A stretch of DNA of 28,551 nucleotides. It comes from JBBRXZ01 sp038232415. Lineage in GTDB: Bacteria > Patescibacteriota > Saccharimonadia > Saccharimonadales > UBA4665. The stretch is taken from contig JBBSHY010000010.1 of the NCBI GenBank assembly GCA_038232415.1, positions 1 through 28,551 of the forward strand. Reading direction: 5' to 3'. The notes below the pieces were generated by a model. The model worked only from the letters and a program-made list of their open reading frames with translations. It searched no databases and had not been told where the DNA came from. The translations under genes and the position numbers were made by a program. Shown piece after piece: positions 20,707 through 28,551 of the stretch; position 1 is the first letter of the stretch; the number at the start of each line of letters is the position of its first letter.

Positions 20707-21138
20707 GTGGTGCCTCAACAAGAGATGGGTTTTGAAGCGCTTGAGCATGAATTAGATGGCGAGCAGTTCATTGTGCCGCTTTTGCTTGACGATAATAGGA
20801 ATCCTTCCCATGTCTATACTGAACCCTTATTAAGGGCAGCTGAAGTAATCGCTCCTAGACTTGAAGACTCTTCCTCCAATCGGCTTAACCTTTCTTCTCT
20901 ATTAGATAGGGTAGGCGTACTGATTGCATGTGAGGCCGCTGAAGACCCTCCTAAACACCTAGCTGCCAACGGTCTAATTATTGAGGATGAGGAAGGAGGG
21001 GGCTCAATTGTCGTTAAAAAAGAAATTGCAACTGTTGCTCTTCGTGAAAAGCCGGAAGTCGATGTACCGTCCCAATTGTTTTTGAATATGTTACGTTCGT
21101 GGGATAAGATCCTCAAAGCTCGTCAACAAGCCTCTTGA
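20707..21138 (+). CDS. Probable immunity protein of the EndoU toxin
   Basis: A 143-residue, strongly acidic soluble protein with no family I recognise (FEALEHELDGEQFIV, EDEEGGGSIVVKKE, LRSWDKILKARQQ). It starts with GTG at 20707, the base after the toxin stop, or the GTG three bases on; an AAGGAAA ribosome binding site sits within the toxin end. An ATG at 20725 is the other option. Zero spacing to the toxin, small size and acidic charge against a ribonuclease are the usual marks of an immunity partner that blocks the active site in the producer. The role is inferred from position and composition, not from family. The groES operon begins immediately downstream with its own promoter. Confidence 0.6.
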   Translation: MVPQQEMGFEALEHELDGEQFIVPLLLDDNRNPSHVYTEPLLRAAEVIAPRLEDSSSNRLNLSSLLDRVGVLIACEAAEDPPKHLAANGLIIEDEEGGGSIVVKKEIATVALREKPEVDVPSQLFLNMLRSWDKILKARQQAS

Positions 21139-21172
21139 CCTGGTTTTGGCACTCTAGTATAGTGAGTGCTAG
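21135..21172 (+). promoter_or_regulatory. groESL promoter with CIRCE operator (HrcA site)
   Basis: TTGACC (21135-21140), 17 bp, TATAGT (21158-21163). The CIRCE element TTGGCACTC-N9-GAGTGCTAG (21146-21172) lies over the -10 box. It differs from the consensus TTAGCACTC-N9-GAGTGCTAA at one base in each arm. HrcA repression released by heat is the known mechanism; hrcA is not in the window. Confidence 0.93.
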
Positions 21173-21232
21173 AAGCGGCTGTTTATTATCTATAGAAACA
21201 ACTGCAGTAGCAATCTAAAGGAGGTTTGACGG

Positions 21233-21499
21233 ATGAGTGCACCATTGCAACCATTGGGCGACTATGTAGTCGCTGTAGGAGAAAAAGCGGAAAGTAAGAC
21301 AGCCAGCGGGCTGTATCTGCCTGACAAAGCTCAGGAAAAGCCGAAAACAGCCAAAGTCGTGGCTATTGGCAAAGAAGCCAAGCAGGTCAAAGTCGGCGAC
21401 CGTATTGTATATAAAAGCTACAGCACAACTGAGGTCAAAGTCGGCGACGAAGAGTATATTTTAATTAAAGAAGAAGACGTCCTCGCGACGGTTAAATAG
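21233..21499 (+). CDS. groES: Co-chaperonin GroES
   Basis: An 88-residue GroES. It begins PLQPLGDYVVAVGEKAES and has the mobile-loop region SKTASGLYLPDKAQEKP (about 20-36) that docks on GroEL, and the closing EYILIKEEDVLATV strand. The heptameric lid closes the GroEL folding chamber. A strong AAAGGAGG ribosome binding site precedes the ATG. It is the first gene of the CIRCE-controlled operon; groEL follows after 19 bases. The length is slightly below the usual 95 residues but the fold elements are complete. Confidence 0.97.
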   Translation: MSAPLQPLGDYVVAVGEKAESKTASGLYLPDKAQEKPKTAKVVAIGKEAKQVKVGDRIVYKSYSTTEVKVGDEEYILIKEEDVLATVK

Positions 21500-21518
21500 A
21501 GGAGACTGAAGGATTATT

Positions 21519-23153
21519 ATGGCAAAGAAAGTTTTTTATGATGATGATGCGCGCAAACGGGTATTAGGTGGTGCCGAGGTTTTGTATAACGCCGTAAAGA
21601 CTACTATGGGGCCTAAGGGCCGTAACGTGGTTATAAACAAAGGTTTTGGGGCGCCGACCGTTACTCACGATGGCGTAGCCGTGGCTAAAGCCGTGGAGTT
21701 GGCAGACGTTGATGATGAGACGCTGGGATATAAAGTTGGCGCGGAACTTATTAAGCAGGCTGCTTCAAAGATGAATGACGTGGCTGGTGACGGTACTACT
21801 ACCGTGACCGTTCTGACTTATCACATTTTGCATGAGGCTAATAAGCTAATCGCTGCCGGGCACAATCCGATGTTGCTACGTAAAGGGTTAGAAGCAGCTG
21901 CGGGAGATGTAATTGCCAGGCTTTCGACATTGTCTGAGGACATCAAGGGCAAGAAGTCACGGGTGGCTGAAGTCGCTACAATTTCTGCCGGTGATGCCCA
22001 GATTGGCGACCTGATCGCCGATGTTATCGACAAAGTAGGTAAGGACGGGGTAGTGACTGTAGAAGAAGGGCAGGGATTACTGCTTGAATCTGAAGTTGTT
22101 GAAGGTTTTACCTTTGACCGGGGGTTTGTCAGCCCATACATGGTGACCGATACGTCCCGGATGGAAGCCGTCTATGACAAGGCTACAATTGTAATTACAG
22201 ATAAAAAGATCACCAGTATCCAGGAATTCCTGCCACTGCTGGAAAAATTGGCCCAGGCAGGTAAAAAAGACCTGGTGCTGATCGCCGAAGACGTTGAAGG
22301 CGAGGCTATGGGAACGCTGATACTAAACCGCCTGAAAGGTGTGTTTAATACCGTAGCAATTAAGGCGCCGGCATTTGGCGACCGCCGCAAAGATGTCCTG
22401 AATGACATAGCTATCCTTACCGGGGCGACAGTCATTACCGAAGACCGCGGTATGTCATTTGAAAACGTTGAACTGGACGTAGTCGGTACTGCCCGCCGCG
22501 TCTTAGTTAATAAGGATGAGACTACCATCATCGAAGGCGGCGGCTCTTCTACCGAGATCGCAGCCCGTATCAAACAGATTAACGCCCAGATTGATCAAGC
22601 GACCAGTGAATATGACAAAGAAAATCTGGAGAAACGCCGGGCTGCTTTATCTGGTAAAGTCGCCGTCATTAAAGTTGGCGGTGCTACTGAAACCGAGATC
22701 GAAGAAAAGAAATTCCGGGTTGATGACGCTGTGGCAGCTGTTAAAGCTGCCTTGGACGAAGGTATTGTACCGGGCGGCGGCGTAACCCTGATTAACCTGG
22801 CCAGCTTAATTAATACTTCTGGTACTGATTCAGCTGCGGCCGGCATTCTGATTCTTAAGAATGTTCTCGAGCAGCCTTTCCGTATACTGCTCACAAATGC
22901 CGGGCTGAATGCCGATGAGTGGCTGCCGCAAGTCAAAGCCGGTAAAGCCGGATTTGGCGTCAATGTAAACAACCCCGGCAAATTAGTAGATCTTAAGACA
23001 AACGGGGTAATTGATCCTACCCGAGTGACTAAAGAGGCCATTCAAAACTCCGTCTCTATAGCTGGTACCGCTATGACTATGGGTGCCCTGGTAGTTGACG
23101 TACCTAAAGATGAAAAAGCCGGTGGTGCTCCCGACATGGGCGGCATGATGTAA
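21519..23153 (+). CDS. groEL: Chaperonin GroEL
   Basis: A 544-residue 60-kDa chaperonin that folds proteins in a double-ring cage with GroES and ATP. The ATP-binding GDGTTTVTVL, the apical domain, the ALDEGIVPGGG segment and the terminal GGAPDMGGMM tail are all present, and the length is standard. The ATG has AAGGA 6 nt upstream. It shares the CIRCE promoter with groES. Its stop is one base from the 3' end of the convergent acidic protein gene, and I see no good terminator between them. Confidence 0.98.
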   Translation: MAKKVFYDDDARKRVLGGAEVLYNAVKTTMGPKGRNVVINKGFGAPTVTHDGVAVAKAVELADVDDETLGYKVGAELIKQAASKMNDVAGDGTTTVTVLTYHILHEANKLIAAGHNPMLLRKGLEAAAGDVIARLSTLSEDIKGKKSRVAEVATISAGDAQIGDLIADVIDKVGKDGVVTVEEGQGLLLESEVVEGFTFDRGFVSPYMVTDTSRMEAVYDKATIVITDKKITSIQEFLPLLEKLAQAGKKDLVLIAEDVEGEAMGTLILNRLKGVFNTVAIKAPAFGDRRKDVLNDIAILTGATVITEDRGMSFENVELDVVGTARRVLVNKDETTIIEGGGSSTEIAARIKQINAQIDQATSEYDKENLEKRRAALSGKVAVIKVGGATETEIEEKKFRVDDAVAAVKAALDEGIVPGGGVTLINLASLINTSGTDSAAAGILILKNVLEQPFRILLTNAGLNADEWLPQVKAGKAGFGVNVNNPGKLVDLKTNGVIDPTRVTKEAIQNSVSIAGTAMTMGALVVDVPKDEKAGGAPDMGGMM

Positions 23154-23154
23154 C

Positions 23155-23775
23155 CTATTTTTCGGGTTGTTGTGTGAAGTAGTTAATTTCGTTGACTATA
23201 TCCAATAAAGCTTGGGCATGGGTTTTCTCGTCTTTAATTGCATGGGCTGCTTTATAAGCTGCTTTGACCAGGGTCTGATCGTCGCTGGCCTGGATCATCA
23301 TCATTATAGTGCGGAATTTTTCCTCAGGAGATTGGTCTAACTGATCAATCAGAGGTGATAATTCACTGAGGGCTTTCTGTTTGATGTCGATCAACTCGTG
23401 AGCTGTAGGAGGTGGAGGATCAATTATACCTGTTAAATTGCCATCATTTGTATTATCATTGGCGACTGAATTACTAATATCACCCGGGCCAGGTAATTGG
23501 CTACTTGTTGACCTGGGATAACCGCCGGCCGGAGAAATAACATCTTTGATTTGCTCCGGGTCATCTCCTGCAGGAGTAGGAGTGTCTGAGTGTTTGTCTA
23601 TCTGTTCATAGGGTGCTGTAGAAGGTTCTAAATCGTGATTAGCGGCGGCAAACTCAGTTGCCTTCACCTCTTGGTCTTGGTGATCCCCTTGAACAGACTC
23701 CTCTGAGGTCTCGTCCGTATCTTTATGTGACTTATGGTGTTTTTGTGGTGACTTATCGTCTTGGTGCCCAAACAT
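23155..23775 (-). CDS. Hypothetical acidic protein with disordered N-terminus
   Basis: A 206-residue protein of no recognised family. Residues 1-125 are low complexity: His/Lys/Asp-rich at the start (KSPQKHHKSHKDTDETSEE), then Pro/Thr/Gly/Asn-rich with a PPPP run at about 121-124. Residues 126-206 form a helical domain (HELIDIKQKALSELSPLID, EEKFRTIMMMIQ, LVKAAYKAAHAIKDEKTHA). No signal peptide or membrane segment is seen, so it should be cytoplasmic. The ATG at 23775 follows a GGGGGAG ribosome binding site. It is divergent from the sugar isomerase gene and convergent with groEL. The layout suits an adaptor or regulator with a flexible arm, but nothing in the sequence proves it. Confidence 0.72.
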   Translation of the reverse strand: MFGHQDDKSPQKHHKSHKDTDETSEESVQGDHQDQEVKATEFAAANHDLEPSTAPYEQIDKHSDTPTPAGDDPEQIKDVISPAGGYPRSTSSQLPGPGDISNSVANDNTNDGNLTGIIDPPPPTAHELIDIKQKALSELSPLIDQLDQSPEEKFRTIMMMIQASDDQTLVKAAYKAAHAIKDEKTHAQALLDIVNEINYFTQQPEK

Positions 23776-23857
23776 TACTCCCCCTAAAATGTATTTTATA
23801 CTTAAGCTATACTATATACATTCTATTACTAAAAGCCATAGGAAGTTTGGAGGTAAT

Positions 23858-24889
23858 ATGCTGGACGACTTAAAATTAATCCATGGGCGCGACGCCCAAG
23901 ACGCACTCGGTGTAGTGGAGAAGCAATGGCAACAGTTACATTACGATTTCAGCGTGGACGTATCGAAGTTTTCTGGTATCAGCAACATCGTATTGGCTGG
24001 TATGGGTGGTTCGGCATGGCCGGCTGTTTATCTAAATACGTGGGCCGACCCGAAAGTTCCATTTGAGATCGTGCGTGACTATGAATTACCGGCATATGTT
24101 GGTAAGGATACGCTATTTATATCCTCTAGCTATTCTGGCAATACCGAAGAAACGCTGTCTGCATTAGACGCAGCCGAGGCCCGGGGTGCTCAAGTGGCAG
24201 TGATCGCAGCTGGGGGCAAATTGGCAGAGATTGCGAAGGCCAAACAGCACACTTTTTTCGGCATCCCCACCGGTATTCAGCCGCGTATGTCGTCCTTTTA
24301 TTTTCTGGTTGCTCTCGTACAACTACTTGAGCCGCTTAGATTAGTGCCGGAGGGTAAACTGGCTGAATTGCAGGACAGTGGCAACTGGCTCAAAAACCAG
24401 ATCACCACCTGGGGGGCTGCTACGCCAACTAAACAAAATTCAGCGAAGCAATTGGCTCTGGAATTGATTGGTAAATCAATTGTGGTTTACAGCGGCCCGA
24501 AACTATTCCCGGCAGCCAAGAAATTTAAAATTTGTCTGAACGAAAACGCTAAAAATATTGCCTGGGTTAATCAGTACCCGGAATTTAATCATAATGAATT
24601 TATTGGCTGGTCGAGCCACCCTGTTGAAAAGCCGTACGCCGTGGTGGAAATTCGCTCAAATTTGGAACACGCCCGGGTCCAGAAACGCTTTGTAGTATCT
24701 GAGCGGTTACTATCAGGTAAACGCCCGGCACCGGAGATAATCGAACCAGTAGGCGAAACTCACCTGCAGCAACTGCTGTGGACTTCTAATTTTTGTGACT
24801 TCGTAAGTGTTTATGTCGCTTTGCTCAACGGTATCAATCCGACACCGGTAGATCTGGTCGAAAAGTTGAAGAAACTTCTTGACGAGTAA
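23858..24889 (+). CDS. Bifunctional phosphoglucose/phosphomannose isomerase (SIS family)
   Basis: A 343-residue SIS-domain isomerase. The phosphosugar-binding GMGGSA (48-53) and SSYSGNTEETL (90-100) motifs and the C-terminal half (NHNEFIGW, then RLLSGKRPAPEI and LLNGINPTPVDLVEKLKK) match the PGI/PMI group found in archaea and some bacteria. Family members interconvert fructose-6-phosphate with glucose-6-phosphate and mannose-6-phosphate, feeding glycolysis and sugar-nucleotide synthesis. The start is the ATG at 23858 with TTGGAGG 6 nt upstream; an upstream in-frame start at 23789 would add 23 residues unlike the family. The AT-rich divergent region (23776-23857) has several TATACT/TATAAA-like boxes serving both directions. 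It is followed by a small membrane protein gene with its own promoter. Confidence 0.9.
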   Translation: MLDDLKLIHGRDAQDALGVVEKQWQQLHYDFSVDVSKFSGISNIVLAGMGGSAWPAVYLNTWADPKVPFEIVRDYELPAYVGKDTLFISSSYSGNTEETLSALDAAEARGAQVAVIAAGGKLAEIAKAKQHTFFGIPTGIQPRMSSFYFLVALVQLLEPLRLVPEGKLAELQDSGNWLKNQITTWGAATPTKQNSAKQLALELIGKSIVVYSGPKLFPAAKKFKICLNENAKNIAWVNQYPEFNHNEFIGWSSHPVEKPYAVVEIRSNLEHARVQKRFVVSERLLSGKRPAPEIIEPVGETHLQQLLWTSNFCDFVSVYVALLNGINPTPVDLVEKLKKLLDE

Positions 24890-24900
24890 AGTGCCTATGC

Positions 24901-24929
24901 TTGCAATGTTTGCGTAAATTTGCTATAAG
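24901..24929 (+). promoter_or_regulatory. Promoter of the tiny membrane protein gene, leaderless start
   Basis: TTGCAA (24901-24906), 17 bp ending in TGC, TATAAG (24924-24929), with the ATG at 24936 six bases later. Spacing to the ATG leaves no room for a leader. Confidence 0.65.
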
Positions 24930-24935
24930 TGTTAT

Positions 24936-25088
24936 ATGAAACTATTTGTTGCCTTAGGAGTTTTAACAGGAGCGTATGTATATATGTTGCTGCACACAAC
25001 TAACATGGTCCTTACTCAAACCCAGCATCTGAACGCCACGTATCAATACGTTGCCAACAATGCTGATCATATTGCCACAGAACGATAA
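24936..25088 (+). CDS. Tiny single-helix membrane or secreted protein
   Basis: A 50-residue ORF, MKLFVALGVLTGAYVYMLLH followed by a polar tail (TNMVLTQTQHLNATYQYVAN and NADHIATER). The first 19 residues are a hydrophobic helix that could be a signal anchor, with the tail outside. Support comes from a well-formed promoter ending 6 nt before the ATG and an intact frame in the gap between two genes. No family is recognised. It may be translated with the DUF1361 gene 29 bases downstream, though that gene has its own -10-like box (TATACT, 25103-25108). Confidence 0.55.
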   Translation: MKLFVALGVLTGAYVYMLLHTTNMVLTQTQHLNATYQYVANNADHIATER

Positions 25089-25117
25089 TCTGTAGGACTT
25101 GGTATACTTAAGGAGTT

Positions 25118-25798
25118 ATGGTCAAACGGCGGTCGCTTCGCAGTCAATTTATACTGGCATTGGCGGTTTCCAGCGCTATTAGTCTGGGCCTGTTTGGCTA
25201 CGGCGCGTGGCGTAATCATGAGCTGACCTATAGTTACCTAGTATGGAATCTGGCACTCGCCTGGTTGCCTCTGATTTTTGCTGTACGCTTGGTGGCAGTA
25301 TTGCGCCGCAAACTCTGGTCCAGCTGGGAAGCTCTGGGGACTAGTTTACTGTGGCTGGTCTTTTTACCTAACAGTTTCTATATGATTAGCGATTTCATTC
25401 ATTTGCAAGAGGCGCCACGGTTTGATGTCTTGTATGACACGTTGATGTTCACATCATTTATATACACTGGTGCAGTACTCGGTTTTAGCAGCTTGTATTT
25501 GTTACATATCCAGTTGAAGCAGCGTTTGTCAAACAGAGGTACTAGCGGTTGGATTGCCGGAACATTGCTCATCTGTAGCATAGCGGTTTACGTAGGTCGT
25601 GATTTGCGGTGGAACAGCTGGGATATCCTGGTCAATCCCGGTGGCCTGTTGTTTGACGTATCTGATCGTTTGCAGCACCCTGAGGCATATCCGCAAATGC
25701 TGTTAACAATAATCTCATTTTTCGTATTGCTAGCTGGCATGTACAACTTACTCTGGCGCGGTACCAGGCTACTTCGGAAGGCAGGCAAAGCGGCTTAA
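25118..25798 (+). CDS. DUF1361 integral membrane protein
   Basis: A 226-residue polytopic membrane protein with about six or seven hydrophobic segments (near 10-27, 38-60, 70-88, 103-128, 143-160 and 192-214). The diagnostic DUF1361 stretch LWLVFLPNSFYMISDFIHLQ (78-97) and YVGRDLRWNSWDIL (158-171) are clear. The function of the family is unknown. The ATG at 25118 has AGGAG only 2 nt upstream, closer than a normal ribosome binding site, and a TGG-TATACT extended -10 (25103-25108) nine bases before it, so a very short leader is likely. It ends 4 bases from the convergent carB end. Confidence 0.88.
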   Translation: MVKRRSLRSQFILALAVSSAISLGLFGYGAWRNHELTYSYLVWNLALAWLPLIFAVRLVAVLRRKLWSSWEALGTSLLWLVFLPNSFYMISDFIHLQEAPRFDVLYDTLMFTSFIYTGAVLGFSSLYLLHIQLKQRLSNRGTSGWIAGTLLICSIAVYVGRDLRWNSWDILVNPGGLLFDVSDRLQHPEAYPQMLLTIISFFVLLAGMYNLLWRGTRLLRKAGKAA

Positions 25799-25802
25799 AG
25801 AT

Positions 25803-28551
25803 CTATAGAGATTGTAGTGAGCGGACAACTTGTTCTTTGCTTCTAAACTCACTTATGGCCTTGAAAATCGCCTGAGCGGCGGCAATGCTGGTAACAATGG
25901 AGACATGTCCTTCCAGCGCAGCTTTCCTGGTGTAATAACCATCAGTCAGAACATCCACATGGGCGCTCGGTATGTTAACCACTAATTTTACGGCTTCATT
26001 TTTAATGAACTCAACAATATTTTCTTTGGTATCTTCACTCACTTTTGCGACTACCCGGTTTATTGTCACACCTTTTTCCCGCAAGAATTCTGCCGTGGCT
26101 TTTGTAGCGACTAACTCGAAACCTAATGAATGCAGTCCTTCAGCGACTGGTAGAATGGCCTTTTTTGCGAAATCTGCAACTGTTATGATAATTATGCCGC
26201 TGCGGGGAATTTCCAGACCGGCGGCAATTTGAGATTTAGCGAATGCTTCGGCAAAACTGACACCTATCCCCATTACTTCTCCGGTGCTTTTCATTTCCGG
26301 TCCAAGGACTGTGTCAACATTCGTAAAGCGGTTAAATGCAAAGACCGACTCTTTCACCGCGATCAGCCGTTGAGGCCGGACGGCATTTTGCAGCAACCCC
26401 TGTTTGTTAACTGTAAAAGAATAGATTTTAGACAGTGCTGCCAGCGATTCGCCAAGCATGATCCTAGTGGCTATTTTGGCAATCGGTACACCTATAGCTT
26501 TAGCTACAAATGGCACAGTTCGGCTGGCCCTGGGATTGGCTTCAATAACAAATACCTGGCCGTCTTTTACGGCGAATTGCATGTTTACTAAGCCAATAAC
26601 TTGTAATTCCTGAGCTATGGCAGAAGCATACTCTATAAGGGTGGTAATAGTCTTTCTGGAAAGATTTTGTGGTGGCAGAACGCAGGCGCTATCACCGCTG
26701 TGGACGCCGGCTTGTTCAACGTGTTCCATAATTCCGGCTATGGCTACATCGCCTTTGGTGTCACGCAGAGCGTCAAGATCAATTTCCATAGCGTCTTCCA
26801 GAAAATGATCAAGTAAGACCGGCCGCTGCGCGCTTAAACCGCCCTCTTTGGCAAGTGACCCGGCTTCCATCAGGTCTCTAAATGTTGTTGTCAACTCAGC
26901 TTGATTGTAAACAATTCTCATTGCCCGGCCGCCCAGTACGTAACTGGGCCGGATTAGTACAGGATAAGTAACCGCTTCGGCTATTTTCAGGGCCTTTTGC
27001 AGCGTTGTTGCCGTGCCGCCGGCCGGCTGTGGTATAGATATTTTTTTGCAAAGCTTATTCCACTCGTCGCGGTCTTCAGCCCGATCAATGTTCTTCGGGC
27101 TAGTACCCAGAATAAGCCTGGGCGGTAAACTGTTAGCGAGTTTGAGAGGTGTCTGGCCGCCTAAACTGACAATAACTCCCTCTGGTTTTTCAATGTCAAT
27201 TACGTGCATGACATCTTCTAGGGTAATCGGCTCAAAATACAGCTTATCGCTGGTGTCATAATCTGTACTGACAGTTTCCGGGTTACAGTTATACATAATA
27301 CTTTCCACGCTCGCCTCTTTAAGTGCGAAACTGGCGTGTACACATGAATAATCAAACTCAATGCCTTGGCCGATTCGGTTTGGTCCGCTGCCCAGAATCA
27401 TTATTTTCTTGTGTGGGCTTCGGACGGCTTCTGTTTCATCTTCCCAGGTTGAATAGTAGTAAGGAGTGTCGGCCGCAAACTCGGCTGCACAGGTATCGAC
27501 AGTCTTGTATGTAGGATGCACTTTTAATGCGCGCCGGTAATCAACGATGGCTTTTACCGGCCGGTGGGTTATATAAGCAAGTTGTATGTCAGAGAAACCG
27601 AGTTGTTTCATAGCCTTTATTTCAGATGGTTTAAGCTTATTAAAATCTAGCGCGGCAAAATGCCGCCGCGCGCTTGATATTCGATTGATCTGATGTAAAA
27701 ACCATGGATCGTAGCCGCACAACTTGGTAAGTTTTGCAGGTTTCACCCCGCGCCTCAGCAATGATTCTACTTGAAATATTCTGCCAGGTGTTGCTATTAC
27801 GATTGCTTTAAGCAGGCCAGCAGTAGATGTTTGCTCGACCTCTGCCTCTGCTGCATCGCCATTCAGACCGAACCTGCCGAGCTCCAGACTTCTGATAGCT
27901 TTCTGCAAACTTTCGGAAAATGTACGTCCGATGGCCATGACTTCACCGACTGATTGCATCTGGGTGCCCAGGATTTCCGGCGCATTAGGAAATTTTTCAA
28001 ATGTCCAGCGCGGGATCTTCGTTACCACGTAATCGATTACCGGTTCAAAGCTGGCCGGAGTTTTCTTAGTGATATCGTTAGGTATCTCATCCAAAGAATA
28101 ACCAACAGCCAGCAGGGCGGCAATTTTGGCTATTGGGAAACCTGTGGCTTTACTAGCCAGGGCCGAACTACGGCTGACCCGAGGGTTCATTTCAATAATT
28201 ACTTGCTCACCGGTGCTTGGATTTACTGCAAACTGAACATTGCTGCCACCCGTCTCTACACCTACTCTTCGAAGGCAGGCAAATGCCGCATCGCGCATTC
28301 TCTGATATTCCACATCCGTTAAAGTCTGGATCGGAGCGACCGTAATTGAGTCACCGGTGTGAACACCCATGGCATCAACATTTTCTATCGAGCAGACAAC
28401 AACACAGTTGTCTTTACAGTCGCGCATTACTTCCAGCTCGAATTCTTTCCAGCCTTTTATGCTTTTTTCAATCAGGATTTCATTAATCGGGCTGGCATCT
28501 ATACCCTGGGTGGCAAGCTTATTAAAGTCAGCCTCTGTCTCGGCAATACCA
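25803..28551 (-). CDS. carB: Carbamoyl-phosphate synthase large subunit, C-terminal 915 residues (start beyond the window)
   Basis: The frame is open to the window end; roughly 155 N-terminal residues are missing compared with the usual 1070. CarB makes carbamoyl phosphate from bicarbonate, ammonia passed from CarA, and two ATP, for pyrimidine and arginine synthesis. Visible parts: the rest of the first ATP-grasp domain (FELEVMRDCKDNCVVVCSIE, IIEMNPRVSRSSALASKATG), the oligomerisation domain, the second synthetase domain (LGSGPNRIGQGIEFDYSC, YNCNPETVSTDYDTSDKLYF, EANPRASRTVPF) and a complete MGS-like regulatory domain at the C-terminus (AEGLHSLGFELVATKATAEF). An internal ATG at 28427 is not the start. 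The presence of carB implies pyrimidine synthesis is kept, unlike in many host-dependent relatives. Confidence 0.96.
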   Translation of the reverse strand, partial: GIAETEADFNKLATQGIDASPINEILIEKSIKGWKEFELEVMRDCKDNCVVVCSIENVDAMGVHTGDSITVAPIQTLTDVEYQRMRDAAFACLRRVGVETGGSNVQFAVNPSTGEQVIIEMNPRVSRSSALASKATGFPIAKIAALLAVGYSLDEIPNDITKKTPASFEPVIDYVVTKIPRWTFEKFPNAPEILGTQMQSVGEVMAIGRTFSESLQKAIRSLELGRFGLNGDAAEAEVEQTSTAGLLKAIVIATPGRIFQVESLLRRGVKPAKLTKLCGYDPWFLHQINRISSARRHFAALDFNKLKPSEIKAMKQLGFSDIQLAYITHRPVKAIVDYRRALKVHPTYKTVDTCAAEFAADTPYYYSTWEDETEAVRSPHKKIMILGSGPNRIGQGIEFDYSCVHASFALKEASVESIMYNCNPETVSTDYDTSDKLYFEPITLEDVMHVIDIEKPEGVIVSLGGQTPLKLANSLPPRLILGTSPKNIDRAEDRDEWNKLCKKISIPQPAGGTATTLQKALKIAEAVTYPVLIRPSYVLGGRAMRIVYNQAELTTTFRDLMEAGSLAKEGGLSAQRPVLLDHFLEDAMEIDLDALRDTKGDVAIAGIMEHVEQAGVHSGDSACVLPPQNLSRKTITTLIEYASAIAQELQVIGLVNMQFAVKDGQVFVIEANPRASRTVPFVAKAIGVPIAKIATRIMLGESLAALSKIYSFTVNKQGLLQNAVRPQRLIAVKESVFAFNRFTNVDTVLGPEMKSTGEVMGIGVSFAEAFAKSQIAAGLEIPRSGIIIITVADFAKKAILPVAEGLHSLGFELVATKATAEFLREKGVTINRVVAKVSEDTKENIVEFIKNEAVKLVVNIPSAHVDVLTDGYYTRKAALEGHVSIVTSIAAAQAIFKAISEFRSKEQVVRSLQSL

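Overview
The window looks like a chromosomal piece of a small-genome bacterium, most likely a Patescibacteria/CPR member close to Saccharibacteria (TM7). This is inferred from a Mur ligase lacking its usual N-terminal domain, a bifunctional-type phosphoglucose/phosphomannose isomerase, large secreted or membrane proteins of no recognised family, dense packing with overlapping or nearly touching genes, and many genes whose -10 box lies only 6-7 nt before the ATG (leaderless). TGA acts as a stop (for example at the end of the toxin gene at 2413-2679), so the code is standard. No rRNA, CRISPR array, transposase or recombinase is visible.

Region 1 (1-2786) is accessory. It is a row of short cassettes: a partial Phd-type antitoxin, an RHH antitoxin/RelE toxin pair, a single-pass membrane protein, a three-helix membrane protein, and a Phd antitoxin/RelE toxin pair. 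The cassettes are separated by diverged copies of one site: GGTACA, exactly 12 variable bases, then a conserved 12-mer close to AAGTTAGAACCG. At the end of the row the left part of the same site coincides with the CCA end and 3' flank of a tRNA-Arg gene. This resembles an array of inserted cassettes anchored on a tRNA gene and is the strongest unexplained structure in the window.

Region 2 (2710-15250) is mostly core genes: tRNA-Arg, a DUF1905/YdeI-like protein, tRNA-Ser, an M20 peptidase, a two-gene envelope operon (a 1006-residue SGNH-hydrolase-like surface protein followed by a membrane protein), a HIT protein, a small membrane protein, an XRE-HAD fusion, valS, a phosphoribosyltransferase-like gene and tsaD.

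Region 3 (15250-21140) holds two adjacent paralogous single-pass membrane proteins with external LysM-like tails, a shortened MurE-type ligase, and a compact EndoU-type ribonuclease toxin abutting a probable immunity gene. The toxin has its own promoter, which contains a perfect inverted repeat.

Region 4 (21135-28551) is the CIRCE-controlled groES-groEL operon, an acidic low-complexity protein, the sugar-phosphate isomerase, a tiny membrane protein, a DUF1361 membrane protein and the 3' part of carB, which runs off the window. No stretch longer than 300 bases lacks a gene.
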